A stretch of 64,000 nt of DNA, taken from contig NZ_FNAJ01000020.1 in NCBI RefSeq assembly GCF_900101905.1, positions 1 through 64,000 of the forward strand. The letters run 5' to 3'. Positions 37,501 to 45,753 of the stretch are shown piece after piece. Each line of letters opens with the position of its first letter. Position 1 is the stretch's first letter. The notes beneath the pieces are model-generated. The model ran no database searches, was not told the DNA's origin, and worked only from the letters and a program-made list of their open reading frames with translations. The position numbers and the translations under genes were made by a program. The stretch comes from Myxococcus virescens (GTDB lineage: Bacteria; Myxococcota; Myxococcia; Myxococcales; Myxococcaceae).

Positions 37501-38402
37501 GCGTGGTCATGCGCGAGCTGGGCGTCACGGCGGACGCCGTGCGGATGGCGAAGACGGCGACGGACAAGGTGCCCAACACCTCCGCCACCGCGGCCTCCAG
37601 CGGCTCCGACCTGAACGGCGCCGCCATGCGGGTGGCCTGCGTCACCCTGCGGGAGCGGCTGGCCCCGGTGGCCATGCGCCTGCTGTCGGACCGACACGGG
37701 CGAAGCGTGACGCCGGACGCACTGCTGTTCAGCGACGGCAAGGTGGGCCTGCGCGGTGAGCCCGAGCTCTCCCTGCCCTTCGCGGACGTAGTGGAGGCGG
37801 CGTACCTGTCCCGGGTGAGCCTGTCCTCGACGGGCTACTACCAGACGCCGGGCATCGGCTACGACAAGGCCAAGGGCCGCGGACGCCCCTTCCTCTACTT
37901 CGCCTACGGCGCGGCGGTGTGCGAGGTGGAGGTGGACGGCCACACGGGCGTCAAGCGCGTGCTGCGCGTGGACCTGCTGGAGGACGTGGGCGATTCGCTC
38001 AACCCCGGCGTGGACCGCGGGCAGATTGAAGGCGGCTTCGTCCAGGGCCTGGGCTGGCTCACCGGCGAGGAGCTTCGCTGGGACGGGAATGGCCGGCTGC
38101 TCACGCACTCCGCCAGCACCTACGCGGTGCCGGCCTTCAGCGACGCGCCCATCGACTTCCGGGTGCGGCTGCTGGAGCGGGCGCACCAGCACAACACCAT
38201 CCACGGCAGCAAGGCCGTGGGCGAGCCCCCCCTGATGCTGGCCATGTCCGCGCGCGAGGCCCTGCGTGAGGCGGTGGCCGCGTTCGGTCAGGCCGGTGGC
38301 GAGGTGGAGCTGGCCTCCCCCGCCACGCACGAAGCGCTGTTCCTCGCCATCCAGAAGCGGCGGGCGCGCGCGGCGGCGGAGGGCGGGCGCGAGGCGGCCT
38401 GA
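34581..38402 (+). CDS. Single-chain xanthine dehydrogenase (XdhA-XdhB fusion)
   Basis: 1273 residues. The ATG at 34581 overlaps the xdhC stop; AGGAGA is better spaced for the ATG at 34590, so the true start may be three residues later. N-terminal two-cluster [2Fe-2S] part: GCAEGDCGACTV (about 40-51), CGFCTPGF (about 110) and CRCTGYRPI (about 143). An FAD domain follows (TSWEELLDLRAKHPEAHLVAGATELG, RATLAGNLVTASPIGDMAPV). The Moco domain runs from about 500: GGGFGGKE, AFRGFGGPQG, SHGGTEMGQGLHTK, TSATAASSGSDLNG, and the catalytic Glu in KAVGEPPLML. It oxidises hypoxanthine and xanthine to urate. Many bacteria split this into two subunits; this copy is eukaryote-like. Confidence 0.93.
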   Translation: MSTMFEFQLNGATVRVDGVSPNTTLLDFLRARGLTGTKQGCAEGDCGACTVALVDRDAQGNRCLRAFNACIALVPMVAGRELVTVEGVGSCEKPHPVQQAMVKHYGSQCGFCTPGFIVSMAEAYSRKDVCTPSAVADQLCGNICRCTGYRPIRDAMMEALAQRDEGPAPATAIPSAPLGGPAEPLSPLRYEAGGQTFLRPTSWEELLDLRAKHPEAHLVAGATELGVDITKKSRRYPFLISTEGVESLRAVRRGEDGWYVGGAASLVALEEALGDELPEVKKMLNVFASRQIRQRATLAGNLVTASPIGDMAPVLLALDASLVLGSVRGERTVALSDFFLAYRKTALQPDEVVRHILIPHAAVPEGGRRLSDSFKVSKRRELDISIVAAGFRVELDAGGVVKLARLGYGGVAATPVRARRAEAVLTGQPWTAETLARVLPVLAEEITPISDLRGSAEYRRGLVAGLLEKFFSGSHSPALDAAPGFDAGEVQAPADAGRALRHESALGHVTGSARYVDDMAQKRPMLEVWPVCSPHAHARILKRDPTAARKVPGVVKVLMAEDIPGMNDTGPIRHDEPLLADREVLFHGQIVALVVGESVEACRAGARAVEVEYEPLPAILTVEDAMARSSYHTEPHVIRRGDVDAALDSSPHRLSGTLAIGGQEHFYLETQAAFAERGDDGDITVVSSTQHPSEVQAIISHVLHLPRSRVVVQSPRMGGGFGGKETQGNAPAAFVALAAWHTGRSVRWMLDRDVDMAVTGKRHPFHAAYEVGFDDQGRLLALRVQLVSNGGWSLDLSESILDRALFHLDNAYYVPALAYSGQVAKTHLVSNTAFRGFGGPQGMLVTEEVLARVARAVGLPADEVRERNLYRGTGETNTTHYGQELEDERILRVWEELKKSSEFERRQRDVAAFNAQSPFIKRGLAITPMKFGISFTATFLNQAGALVHVYRDGSVMVSHGGTEMGQGLHTKVLGVVMRELGVTADAVRMAKTATDKVPNTSATAASSGSDLNGAAMRVACVTLRERLAPVAMRLLSDRHGRSVTPDALLFSDGKVGLRGEPELSLPFADVVEAAYLSRVSLSSTGYYQTPGIGYDKAKGRGRPFLYFAYGAAVCEVEVDGHTGVKRVLRVDLLEDVGDSLNPGVDRGQIEGGFVQGLGWLTGEELRWDGNGRLLTHSASTYAVPAFSDAPIDFRVRLLERAHQHNTIHGSKAVGEPPLMLAMSAREALREAVAAFGQAGGEVELASPATHEALFLAIQKRRARAAAEGGREAA

Positions 38403-38436
38403 GACGCCGCCCGGATGGATGGACAGCGGTCCAGGC

Positions 38437-39477
38437 TCAGCGTGGAGCCTGGAGCCGCTCCCTCCGGAAGCCCTCCGGGCTCACGCCCCACCAGCGCTTG
38501 AAGGCGCGGTGAAAGGCCACCGGGTCCGCGTAGCCGAGGAGGAAGGACACCTCGGCGATGGACATGCGGCGCTGGAGGTAGGACTCGGACAGCTCGCGGC
38601 GCAGGGCTTCGACGATGGCCGCGTAGCTTTGCCCCTCGCCCGCGAGCCGCCGCTGGAGCGTCCGCGGCGGCTGCCGAAGGGCCCTGGCAACGGCCACGAA
38701 GGAGAAGTCCCCGCCGGCCAGCTCGCGCCGGACCTGCTGCCGGACGCGCTCGGTGGTCGTGGACACGTCCGGCAGCCGCTCCAACGCGCGCTGGGCCTGC
38801 CGTTGGAACATGGCGTTGAGCAACGCGTTCGCGTGGATGAAGGGCCGCTGGGCGTCCTCGTGGGAGAACTCGATGGCGTTGAAGGGCGCGCCGAACTCCA
38901 AGAGACACCCGAAGAGCGCCTCGTGCTCGCGGAGGTCCGCGGGCGCGGTGTGGGTGAAGCGCACGACGAGCGGCCGGACGTCCACGCCCGTGAAGGCCCT
39001 CACGCCGGTGGCGAACTGCACCAGCGCCGCGTCCACCAGGTGCCGGTGCGCGGGCCGGGACGCGCCCACGGGCGTGAAGCGCATGCGCACGCCGTGCGCC
39101 GTCTCCTCCATCAGGAAGCGCTCTCCGTCTCCCCAGACGCGCTGGTAGCGGCAGCCCCGCTCCATGGCTTCCCGCAGCGTCGCGCAGGTGAGTACGACGA
39201 AGGTGGCCGGGTCATCCAGGTCCACCACGTCCACGCGGGCGATGTGCAGCCCCAGGTTGGCGTCCCCGGACAGCTCCGCCGCCCGCTCCAGGAGGCCGTC
39301 CAACGCTGCGTAGGGGATTCGCAGCTCCGGGTCGTCCAGGTCCTCCATCCGGAAGCCCGCCTCCCGGCAGAGCGCCTCCACCGGCAGGCCCAGCGTCTCC
39401 GCGAGCCGGAGCGCCTGCCGCGCCATGCGCGCGGACAGGGATGGCTCGGAGGATGAGGACGGAGGCGGCTGCGCCAC
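38437..39477 (-). CDS. AraC-family regulator (arabinose-binding-like sensor)
   Basis: About 346 residues from a GTG at 39477; an ATG at 39426 is the alternative, and neither has a clear ribosome site. The N-terminal part is the long sensor of the OruR/ArgR-like AraC group (LAETLGLPVEALCREAGF, DANLGLHIAR, ALFGCLLEFGAPFNAIEF). Two C-terminal helix-turn-helices follow: DFSFVAVARALRQPPRTLQR and MSIAEVSFLLGYADPVAFHR, with the terminal FKRWWGVSPEGFRR. It is divergent from the methyltransferase-like gene by about 90 bases and convergent with the xanthine dehydrogenase gene. The divergent gene is the likely target. Confidence 0.88.
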   Translation of the reverse strand: MAQPPPSSSSEPSLSARMARQALRLAETLGLPVEALCREAGFRMEDLDDPELRIPYAALDGLLERAAELSGDANLGLHIARVDVVDLDDPATFVVLTCATLREAMERGCRYQRVWGDGERFLMEETAHGVRMRFTPVGASRPAHRHLVDAALVQFATGVRAFTGVDVRPLVVRFTHTAPADLREHEALFGCLLEFGAPFNAIEFSHEDAQRPFIHANALLNAMFQRQAQRALERLPDVSTTTERVRQQVRRELAGGDFSFVAVARALRQPPRTLQRRLAGEGQSYAAIVEALRRELSESYLQRRMSIAEVSFLLGYADPVAFHRAFKRWWGVSPEGFRRERLQAPR

Positions 39478-39568
39478 GAACGGGACGCTAACGGCGCGTT
39501 GGCGCGGCCAGCAAGCCGTTCTGTCGCCATCCGTCAGTGCGCGGGCGGCGGGGGGCCTGCACGCTTGG

Positions 39569-40363
39569 ATGATGGACGACACCCCTTCGCTGCTCCCGCG
39601 GCTGCACCTCTTCGAGTTCACGGACCAGACCTGGGTCCCCGACGCGCTGAGGGACTTGACGACCGACTACCTCCACACCATCAGCACGCGCCTGGGCATC
39701 TTCGACGCGGCGGCGGAAATCCTGGCGCGTGGGCTGAACGCGGCGCAGGGCCCGGACCTGGTGGACCTGGCCTCCGGCGGCCGAGGCCCCCTGCCCCGCC
39801 TGCGCCAGCTGCTCGCGGAGAAGCACGGCATCGACGCGCGCGTGGTCCTCACCGACAAGTTCCCCAACGCCCAGGCCGCCGAGCGGGCGCGGGCAGAGGG
39901 CGCGCAGTACCTGGAACGCTCGGTGGACGCGCTCCAGGTTCCAGCGGACCTGCGGGGCATGCGGACGCTCTTCAACGCCCTGCACCACTTCCGGCCCGAC
40001 GAGGCCCGCGCGGTGCTCGAGGACGCCCAGGCCCGCGGCGTTCCCATCGCCGCGTTCGAGACGGTGCGCCGCACGCCCCCGGCCATCCTGTCCATGTTGC
40101 TGGTGCCCCTGCTGGTGCTGCTCTTCACGCCCATGGTGAAGCCGCTGACGCCGCTGCGGCTGCTGCTCACCTACGTGGTGCCGGTGGCGCCGCTCATCAT
40201 CTTCTGGGACGGACTGGTGTCCGCGCTGAGGGCACATCAGCCCGAGGAGCTCCGGCGGATGACGGAGACCCTGGCGCGCGAGGGCTACACCTGGGAGGTG
40301 GGCGAGGCGAAGGCCCCGGGCAAGGCCGCCATCACGTACGTGCTCGGGCGGCCCACGCGCTGA
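39569..40363 (+). CDS. SAM-methyltransferase-like protein with hydrophobic insert
   Basis: 264 residues from the ATG at 39569 (a second ATG follows immediately). The N-terminal two-thirds fit a Rossmann SAM-binding fold: DLVDLASGGRGPLPRLRQLL, a VVLTDKFPNAQAAERA strand with acidic end, and MRTLFNALHHFRPDEARAVL. Two long hydrophobic segments lie near residues 170-220 (ILSMLLVPLLVLLFTP, LLLTYVVPVAPLIIFW), unusual for a soluble methyltransferase, so it may be membrane-associated. It ends in the typical GKAAITYVLGRP strand. The substrate is unknown. It is divergent from the AraC regulator. Confidence 0.6.
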   Translation: MMDDTPSLLPRLHLFEFTDQTWVPDALRDLTTDYLHTISTRLGIFDAAAEILARGLNAAQGPDLVDLASGGRGPLPRLRQLLAEKHGIDARVVLTDKFPNAQAAERARAEGAQYLERSVDALQVPADLRGMRTLFNALHHFRPDEARAVLEDAQARGVPIAAFETVRRTPPAILSMLLVPLLVLLFTPMVKPLTPLRLLLTYVVPVAPLIIFWDGLVSALRAHQPEELRRMTETLAREGYTWEVGEAKAPGKAAITYVLGRPTR

Positions 40364-40367
40364 AACG

Positions 40368-41174
40368 TCAAGGGAGGTGCAGCAGCATCAGCAGCACGAA
40401 GAGGCCGTTGAGGCCCACGCCCACGGACATGTAGTTGCCGCTCGCCCGGGACATGCCTGCCGCGACGTTGACGTGGCCGAAGTACCCCAGGGCCAGCCGC
40501 GTGCCCACCTCCGCGCCGACGTTGAAGCCCGGGTCGCGTGATGCGCGCGTCGCCGTGCCCATCATCAACCGGCCGTAGGGCACCACCCAGGCATTGACGA
40601 AGTGCTGGTAGCCGACGAAGCCGTTGAACTCGGAGACGCCCCGGCTCGTGTAGGCCAGGTTCGAGCCGATGTTGAGTCGCCGTTCCAGGAAGACCATGGG
40701 CTGGATGTTGAGGGCGAGGTCCGCCGTCGGCCGCCAGGCCCCCACCCGGTACTGCATGGCGAAGTCGAAGGCCGGTTTGTCCAGCGCCGGTGCCTCCCTC
40801 CGGAGCCTGGCCGCTGCCCGAGCGTGGGCCTCGCCACCGCGCGCGTCGTAGAGGTCCGCGAGCGCCAGGGCGCCCTCCTCACTGTCCGTCTCGTACACCG
40901 TGACGAACGGCGCCTCGGCGCCCGCGAGGTTGCCGTCCGCCATGCGCAGGCGCCCCAGGGCCAGGCACCCCTGCGTCGAGCCACCGTCACACGCCTTGGA
41001 GAAGGCCATCTCCGCCTGGCTCCGGTCTCCGTCCTGGAGGAGCTGCTCTCCCCATTCGTTGCACGCCCACAGACTGCCCTTCTCACAGGAGGTGCTTCGG
41101 GGCACCACCTGGCGGGTCGTGGCACACGCCACCAGGAGAGGAGCCATCACCGCCAGGAACACCAATCGCCGCAT
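40368..41174 (-). CDS. Lipoprotein with Sel1-like repeat and barrel-like C-terminus
   Basis: 268 residues. The lipobox LLVACA is at about residue 17. The next about 100 residues contain helical-repeat elements (SLWACNEWGEQLLQDGDRSQ, FSKACDGGSTQGCLALGRL), as in Sel1/TPR proteins, with Cys pairs. The second half is strand-rich and aromatic (FLERRLNIGSNLAYTSRGVS, GYFGHVNVAAGMSRASGNYM) and may be a small barrel or membrane-associated domain. No specific role can be inferred. Its stop is five bases from the convergent stop of the methyltransferase-like gene. Confidence 0.6.
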   Translation of the reverse strand: MRRLVFLAVMAPLLVACATTRQVVPRSTSCEKGSLWACNEWGEQLLQDGDRSQAEMAFSKACDGGSTQGCLALGRLRMADGNLAGAEAPFVTVYETDSEEGALALADLYDARGGEAHARAAARLRREAPALDKPAFDFAMQYRVGAWRPTADLALNIQPMVFLERRLNIGSNLAYTSRGVSEFNGFVGYQHFVNAWVVPYGRLMMGTATRASRDPGFNVGAEVGTRLALGYFGHVNVAAGMSRASGNYMSVGVGLNGLFVLLMLLHLP

Positions 41175-41427
41175 GTCCGGTATTCAACCACAAGTGCGAC
41201 TGGGCTTCCTCGGTCGCCAAGCCCGGGACGGCGCGCCCGGAAGCCTAGCCGCCCCCCACCCGAACGGAGCAGCCCGGCCAGCCCTCCATCCCATGGGAGC
41301 CCCCTGGTCATGGGGAGGGCGAGCACAGACCTTGAGGGCATCGAGGAGGACCTGTGGCGCCAGTTGCCTTTCACGAAGACACCTTCCGCCCTCAACCCGC
41401 GCAGCCGCTCCCGCGGAAGGAGCCCCG

Positions 41428-42711
41428 ATGAAGGTTCCGGAGATGCTGGAGCACCTGCCGGGGGTCGGCCCCCTGATTGGCCGGATTGCGCACGGGCCCG
41501 AGGGCGCCCTTCCGCGCCGGGAGACCACCGTAACGCTTCCGGACTTCACCGCCGTGTCCCTGCCCAATACGGAGCGAGCGCTGGGCGACGGCCGCACGCT
41601 GGTGGTCCGCAACCCCACGGTGCGCTCGCCGCGCGGGCCAGGGCTCACGGTGATGACGTACAACATCCTGCTCGGTGGGCAGCGCCGTCAGGCGCTGCTG
41701 GACTACTTCGACAACCTGGAGGCCCGCGGACGGCTGCCGGACGTCCTGGGCCTGCAGGAGGCCAACATCCCCACCGCCGTGCTCCTGGCGGAGCGCTATG
41801 GATTCCACCTGGCGTATCAGGGACATGACGGCGGCCCCGGCGCGCGGCTGGTGAACGGAAAGGCCTTCCTCACGCGGCACCCGCTGGTGGACGCGGCGCA
41901 CTTCACGTACGCCACGCCCGACGCGGAGCGGGACGCGGCCATCATGCGGCGTGGCGGAGACCCCTGCGAGCTTCCCGAGGACCGGGGCGCGCTGTACGTG
42001 CGCCTGGAGGTGGAGGGTCACCCGGTGGTGCTCTACAACGTGCACCACACCCTGGGCGACTCCGGCATCAACGCCCGCAACCTCCGCCAGCTCAACGCGT
42101 TGCTGCAGCACCGTGAGGTCATGCACGCGGTGGTGCTGGGGGACTTCAACGCCAACACCGCCATCAAGACAGGCGGCTCCTGGCTGATGGCCCACCTCAG
42201 GACGTACGACGACACCGACACGGTGGAGGAATATGAGGTGCGCTACGGCGAGCCCCACGCCAGCGTGGGGGACGAAGGGGTGGGCAACATCGCCGACCCG
42301 CGGTTGCGCCACGAGCTCCACGTGCTGGAGCAGAGCCTGCCGGAGACCATCGCCCATGCCACCACCGCACAGGTGCGCCTGCCGGATGGCTCGCTCATGA
42401 CGCCGAAGCAGGCGTGCGCCGAGCTGCGCTCCGGCCGGGTGCAACGCGGCAGCGAGCAATGGCTGCGGCTCCAGGACATCGCGGACAGCGCCACCCTCAC
42501 CTCGCTGCCGGATGAGAATGGCGTGGTGCCCGCGACGGGCAAGCGCTTCGACAACCTCTACGCCAGCCCTGGACTGGTCCCCCGCCTCTTCGAGGTGGAC
42601 CGCAGCACCGAGTCCTCCGACCACCAACCCGTGGTGGCGCACTACGACGTGCGGACACCAGGGTTGAAGGACGGCAAGCCCGCTCCCGGCACCGTCCAGC
42701 AGCCCACCTGA
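41428..42711 (+). CDS. Endonuclease/exonuclease/phosphatase-fold protein
   Basis: 427 residues, with GGAAGGAG shortly before the ATG. No signal peptide. EEP signature residues appear in order: LTVMTYNILLGG (Asn), VLGLQEANIP (metal Glu), GKAFLTRHPLV, VLYNVHHTLGD (His), VVLGDFNANTA (Asp, Asn), a long insert (about 270-370), FDNLYASPGL and the terminal STESSDHQPVVAHY His. This fold hydrolyses phosphodiesters. The N-terminal 75 residues and the insert have no match I know. It differs from the lipoprotein EEP at 1774-2697 in sequence and in being apparently cytoplasmic. Confidence 0.85.
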   Translation: MKVPEMLEHLPGVGPLIGRIAHGPEGALPRRETTVTLPDFTAVSLPNTERALGDGRTLVVRNPTVRSPRGPGLTVMTYNILLGGQRRQALLDYFDNLEARGRLPDVLGLQEANIPTAVLLAERYGFHLAYQGHDGGPGARLVNGKAFLTRHPLVDAAHFTYATPDAERDAAIMRRGGDPCELPEDRGALYVRLEVEGHPVVLYNVHHTLGDSGINARNLRQLNALLQHREVMHAVVLGDFNANTAIKTGGSWLMAHLRTYDDTDTVEEYEVRYGEPHASVGDEGVGNIADPRLRHELHVLEQSLPETIAHATTAQVRLPDGSLMTPKQACAELRSGRVQRGSEQWLRLQDIADSATLTSLPDENGVVPATGKRFDNLYASPGLVPRLFEVDRSTESSDHQPVVAHYDVRTPGLKDGKPAPGTVQQPT

Positions 42712-42754
42712 GGCGCCAGCCTCACCGATGCTGGCGCCCCCGTCCCGCGAGGCC

Positions 42755-45055
42755 TCAGGGCCCCGCGGGACACGCGGGCAGGGACGTAATCCACGCGTCC
42801 ACGAGCCCCGTGCCCTCGGCGTCCTTCACCGCGCTGGCCAGCGGCGGCATGCGTGCCGTCGACAGCGAGTGCATGCGCCGCGACAGGACCGACTTCGACG
42901 GGTCTCCCGGCGCGACCAGCATCGCTCCGGCCACGCCCAGCTCACCGTGCTCTGGCGCCACACCACAAATCTTCGTTGCGGCGAGCGGCGTGGAGTAGCG
43001 CAGATCCAACTCGCCGCGGCCCAGGCCATTGGGCCGGTGACAGACGGCGCAGTTGGCGTGCAGGTAGGCCCGTGCGCGCGTCTCCACGGGCTCCGGTCCG
43101 GCGTAGGCAGGCATCCGGGGCAGCTGCTCCACCGGGGCCGGTAATTTCAGCACGCCAATGTGCTCCAGGGTCCGGAGCTGCGACGCGACGCGCCCGCCCG
43201 GGTATGTGAAATCCCCGTTGAGCTGCGCGACCTCCAGGCCCAGCACGAAGCCCGCGGCGGCGGTGTGACACTGCATGCATTCACCCCGGCTGGGGTACGT
43301 CCACGTCTGTGCCCCCACCGTCTTCACCTTGCCCGTCTCCAGCAACGTCGCGTCGGTACCCGCCTCATTCCACTCGTACGTGTAGCCCGCCCAGATGCCG
43401 TCCGGGTGGCGCATGAAGAGGCGCGTCTCCACGCGCTTCCCGCCCAGGAGGAACGTCTTCACCGTCACGGTGCCGGGGGGCGCGTCCAGCACGCCCTCTG
43501 GCCCCACCGTCATCACCGCCCCGTCTGGCACACCGATGAACCGCTCCTTCCCCGCGCCGTCCGACCACAGTGGGGCATTCACGCCGTACGGGATGAGGCC
43601 CGCCGAGGGGAGGTTCGGGTTCGTCGGGTCCGCGCAGCCCGTGGCGGACAGCAGCGTGGGGAACGCCTCGCCACCCGGCGCGGGGGGCAGAGACGCGTGG
43701 ATGCGGTGCAGTCCTCCGCCCGCGAAGTCCACCACCAGCAGCTCGCCGTCGTTGAGCTCGGCGAACGAGGAGATGCTGAGCGCCGTGGTGACGAGCAATT
43801 GGGGCGCCGCGGCTGCGCCGGGAAGGGCGTCACCCGGCAGCGTCCAGATGCGGCCCGAGCCGAAGTCGCCAAAGATGTACTTGCCCGCGAGCGCCGGTAC
43901 GGCAGTGCCGCGGTACACGTAGCCGCCGGTGACGGAGACGCCTTCTGCGCGGCCATAGACGGCCACGGGCGGCGTCAACCCGGTGGTGCTGCAGCCGCTA
44001 CCGCGCGCGCACTCGGTTCCCTCCAGGATGCTCCAGCCGTAGTTGCCTCCCAGCTCGACGCGGTTGATTTCCTCGAGGAGCTTTTCGCCCACGTCGCCCA
44101 GCCAGAGCGCGCCGGTGCTCCGGTCGAAGCTCCAGCGCCACGGGTTGCGGAAGCCGGTGGCGTAGATTTCCTTCCGCCCGCCGGCGGTGGCGTAGGGGTT
44201 GGTGGGCGGAATGGCATAGGGCCGCGCGCTGTCCACGTCGAGCCGCAGCATCTTCCCCAGCAGGAGCTCCGGATTCTGGGCCGTCTGCTTCGGGTCCACG
44301 CGTCCGCCACCGTCACCGAAGGCGAAGTAGAGGAAGCCATCCGGTCCGAACGCGAGGTGGCCGCCGTTGTGGAAGGAGAAGGGCTGGTCCTGTTCGAGCA
44401 CGACCTCCGCGCTCGCCGGGTCCAGGGTGGCCCCACCATCCGGGCTGCGGTAGCGGACGATGAACGAGCGTAGACCGCCCATGGCGCTGTTTCCGACATA
44501 GGAGAGGAACACCTGGCCATTGGTGGCGAACGCCGGGTGGAAGGCCATCCCGAGCAAGCCCGTCTCGTCATGCTCCACGTTCACCTGCCCGGAGATGTCG
44601 ACGAACACGGAGCTGACGGGCGGCGTGGCGTCCTTGTCGAACACGCGCACCCTCCCCCCTCGCTCCACCACGTAGATGCGGCGGCTGTCCCCCGGCGCCT
44701 GGAGGGCGAACAAGGGCTGGGTGAAGCTCAGCTCCGGGAACGCGCGCGAGATGGTGGCCCCCGCGGGGTCCGGGGGCCGGGGAGGCGCTACGCACGTAGG
44801 GTTCGCGGGGCGCGCGTCCAGCCCGAAGGGCGCCTGGGCCCCCGGGCTCCCACCATCTGGCGCCATCGGAGCGCTCCCGTCTCCGTCCGTACCCGGTCCC
44901 CCATCCGGTGAGGGGTCGGTGATTTCAACTTCATCCCCTGGGCGACCGGCACCGTCACCCGAAGCGCCAGGACATGCGAGCGAGATGCCGAGCAGGCTCA
45001 TAGCAAGCGCCACCACGCCCAGCAGCATCAGGACAGACGTTCGTCGTTGTTTCAT
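42755..45055 (-). CDS. Sugar-dehydrogenase-type beta-propeller lipoprotein with dihaem C-terminus
   Basis: 766 residues from the ATG at 45055. A lipobox-like LGISLACPG precedes a low-complexity Gly/Asp/Pro linker (about 30-75). Next is a glucose/sorbosone-dehydrogenase-type propeller: GLLGMAFHPAFATNGQVFLS, GGHLAFGPDGFLYFAFGDGG, FRNPWRWSFDRSTGALWLGDVG and VTGGYVYRG. The C-terminal about 280 residues carry two haem-c motifs, CMQCH and CAVCH, and a conserved LSRRMHSLSTARMPPLA segment. Family knowledge suggests a PQQ-dependent periplasmic or surface oxidase passing electrons to its own haems. The substrate is unknown. Confidence 0.78.
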   Translation of the reverse strand: MKQRRTSVLMLLGVVALAMSLLGISLACPGASGDGAGRPGDEVEITDPSPDGGPGTDGDGSAPMAPDGGSPGAQAPFGLDARPANPTCVAPPRPPDPAGATISRAFPELSFTQPLFALQAPGDSRRIYVVERGGRVRVFDKDATPPVSSVFVDISGQVNVEHDETGLLGMAFHPAFATNGQVFLSYVGNSAMGGLRSFIVRYRSPDGGATLDPASAEVVLEQDQPFSFHNGGHLAFGPDGFLYFAFGDGGGRVDPKQTAQNPELLLGKMLRLDVDSARPYAIPPTNPYATAGGRKEIYATGFRNPWRWSFDRSTGALWLGDVGEKLLEEINRVELGGNYGWSILEGTECARGSGCSTTGLTPPVAVYGRAEGVSVTGGYVYRGTAVPALAGKYIFGDFGSGRIWTLPGDALPGAAAAPQLLVTTALSISSFAELNDGELLVVDFAGGGLHRIHASLPPAPGGEAFPTLLSATGCADPTNPNLPSAGLIPYGVNAPLWSDGAGKERFIGVPDGAVMTVGPEGVLDAPPGTVTVKTFLLGGKRVETRLFMRHPDGIWAGYTYEWNEAGTDATLLETGKVKTVGAQTWTYPSRGECMQCHTAAAGFVLGLEVAQLNGDFTYPGGRVASQLRTLEHIGVLKLPAPVEQLPRMPAYAGPEPVETRARAYLHANCAVCHRPNGLGRGELDLRYSTPLAATKICGVAPEHGELGVAGAMLVAPGDPSKSVLSRRMHSLSTARMPPLASAVKDAEGTGLVDAWITSLPACPAGP

Positions 45056-45345
45056 GGCGATGCTGTGGTGGTTCGCGACGGGGCGAGACGCCAGGGACGG
45101 GACCTCACATCCGAGGCGGACTCTGCTGGATGCCGGACCGCGTGGGTGGCAGTCGTCGTGAAGTGGGCCTGGGCATCGTTCGAGGGACGTCTGGCCCCGG
45201 ACACGACGCGTCACCTGACAATCCCGCCGACAAAGGCAGACGGCGGAACGACCCCTTCCCTCGTCGCGCTGTCCTGGGGCGGACGGCCGTGCGTGGGCCG
45301 GCCCCACCGCGCGGAAGCCCCTAGATTGCTCAGAAAGGAGGCCTC

Positions 45346-45753
45346 ATGAAGACAGGCAGTGGGACGACATCCCGATTCTTTCGTCCGTTCACGGGCGCTG
45401 CGCTCACCGCCGTGCTCGGCCTCGTGGGAGTGCCAGCGGCCACGGCCGCCCAGGACGTCGTGCCCCAGGTGTCCTGCTACCAGCGCGCGACCGACGGCGG
45501 ACTCGACGACTCCCTGGCCACGCAGCTCTGCCGCGGCGCTCGGTCATCCACGCCCGCCGATTGCTTCGTGCGCGCCCAGGATGAAGGCTCCCTCACGCAA
45601 AGCCAGGCCGTCCAACTGTGTCAGTTCGCCGCGCCCGACGAAGACCCCGCGGGTTGTTACCTCCAGGCCCGGGAGCAGACCTTCACGGCCCCAGCGCGCG
45701 TGTTGCAGCTGTGCCAGCCCGCGGTCCAGAACTGTCCCGGCTACGTGGAGTGA
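45346..45753 (+). CDS. Small secreted protein with three Cys repeats
   Basis: 135 residues, with a strong AAAGGAGG before the ATG. A signal peptide ends near ATAA (residue about 35). The mature part has three imperfect repeats of about 27 residues, each with an early Cys, then Ala/Gln and a Leu-Cys near the end (SCYQRATDGGLDDSLATQLC, DCFVRAQDEG...VQLC, GCYLQAREQT...LQLC), and a final CPGYVE. Probably an extracellular helical disulphide protein. No family recognised. Its 3' end overlaps that of the convergent kinase gene by 13 bases. Confidence 0.75.
   Translation: MKTGSGTTSRFFRPFTGAALTAVLGLVGVPAATAAQDVVPQVSCYQRATDGGLDDSLATQLCRGARSSTPADCFVRAQDEGSLTQSQAVQLCQFAAPDEDPAGCYLQAREQTFTAPARVLQLCQPAVQNCPGYVE

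Noticed and set aside
35373..38330. 985-residue minus-strand open frame
   Set aside because: It is antisense to the xanthine dehydrogenase, which has full motif support. Composition is His/Arg/Val/Leu-rich, as usual for shadow frames in GC-rich genes.
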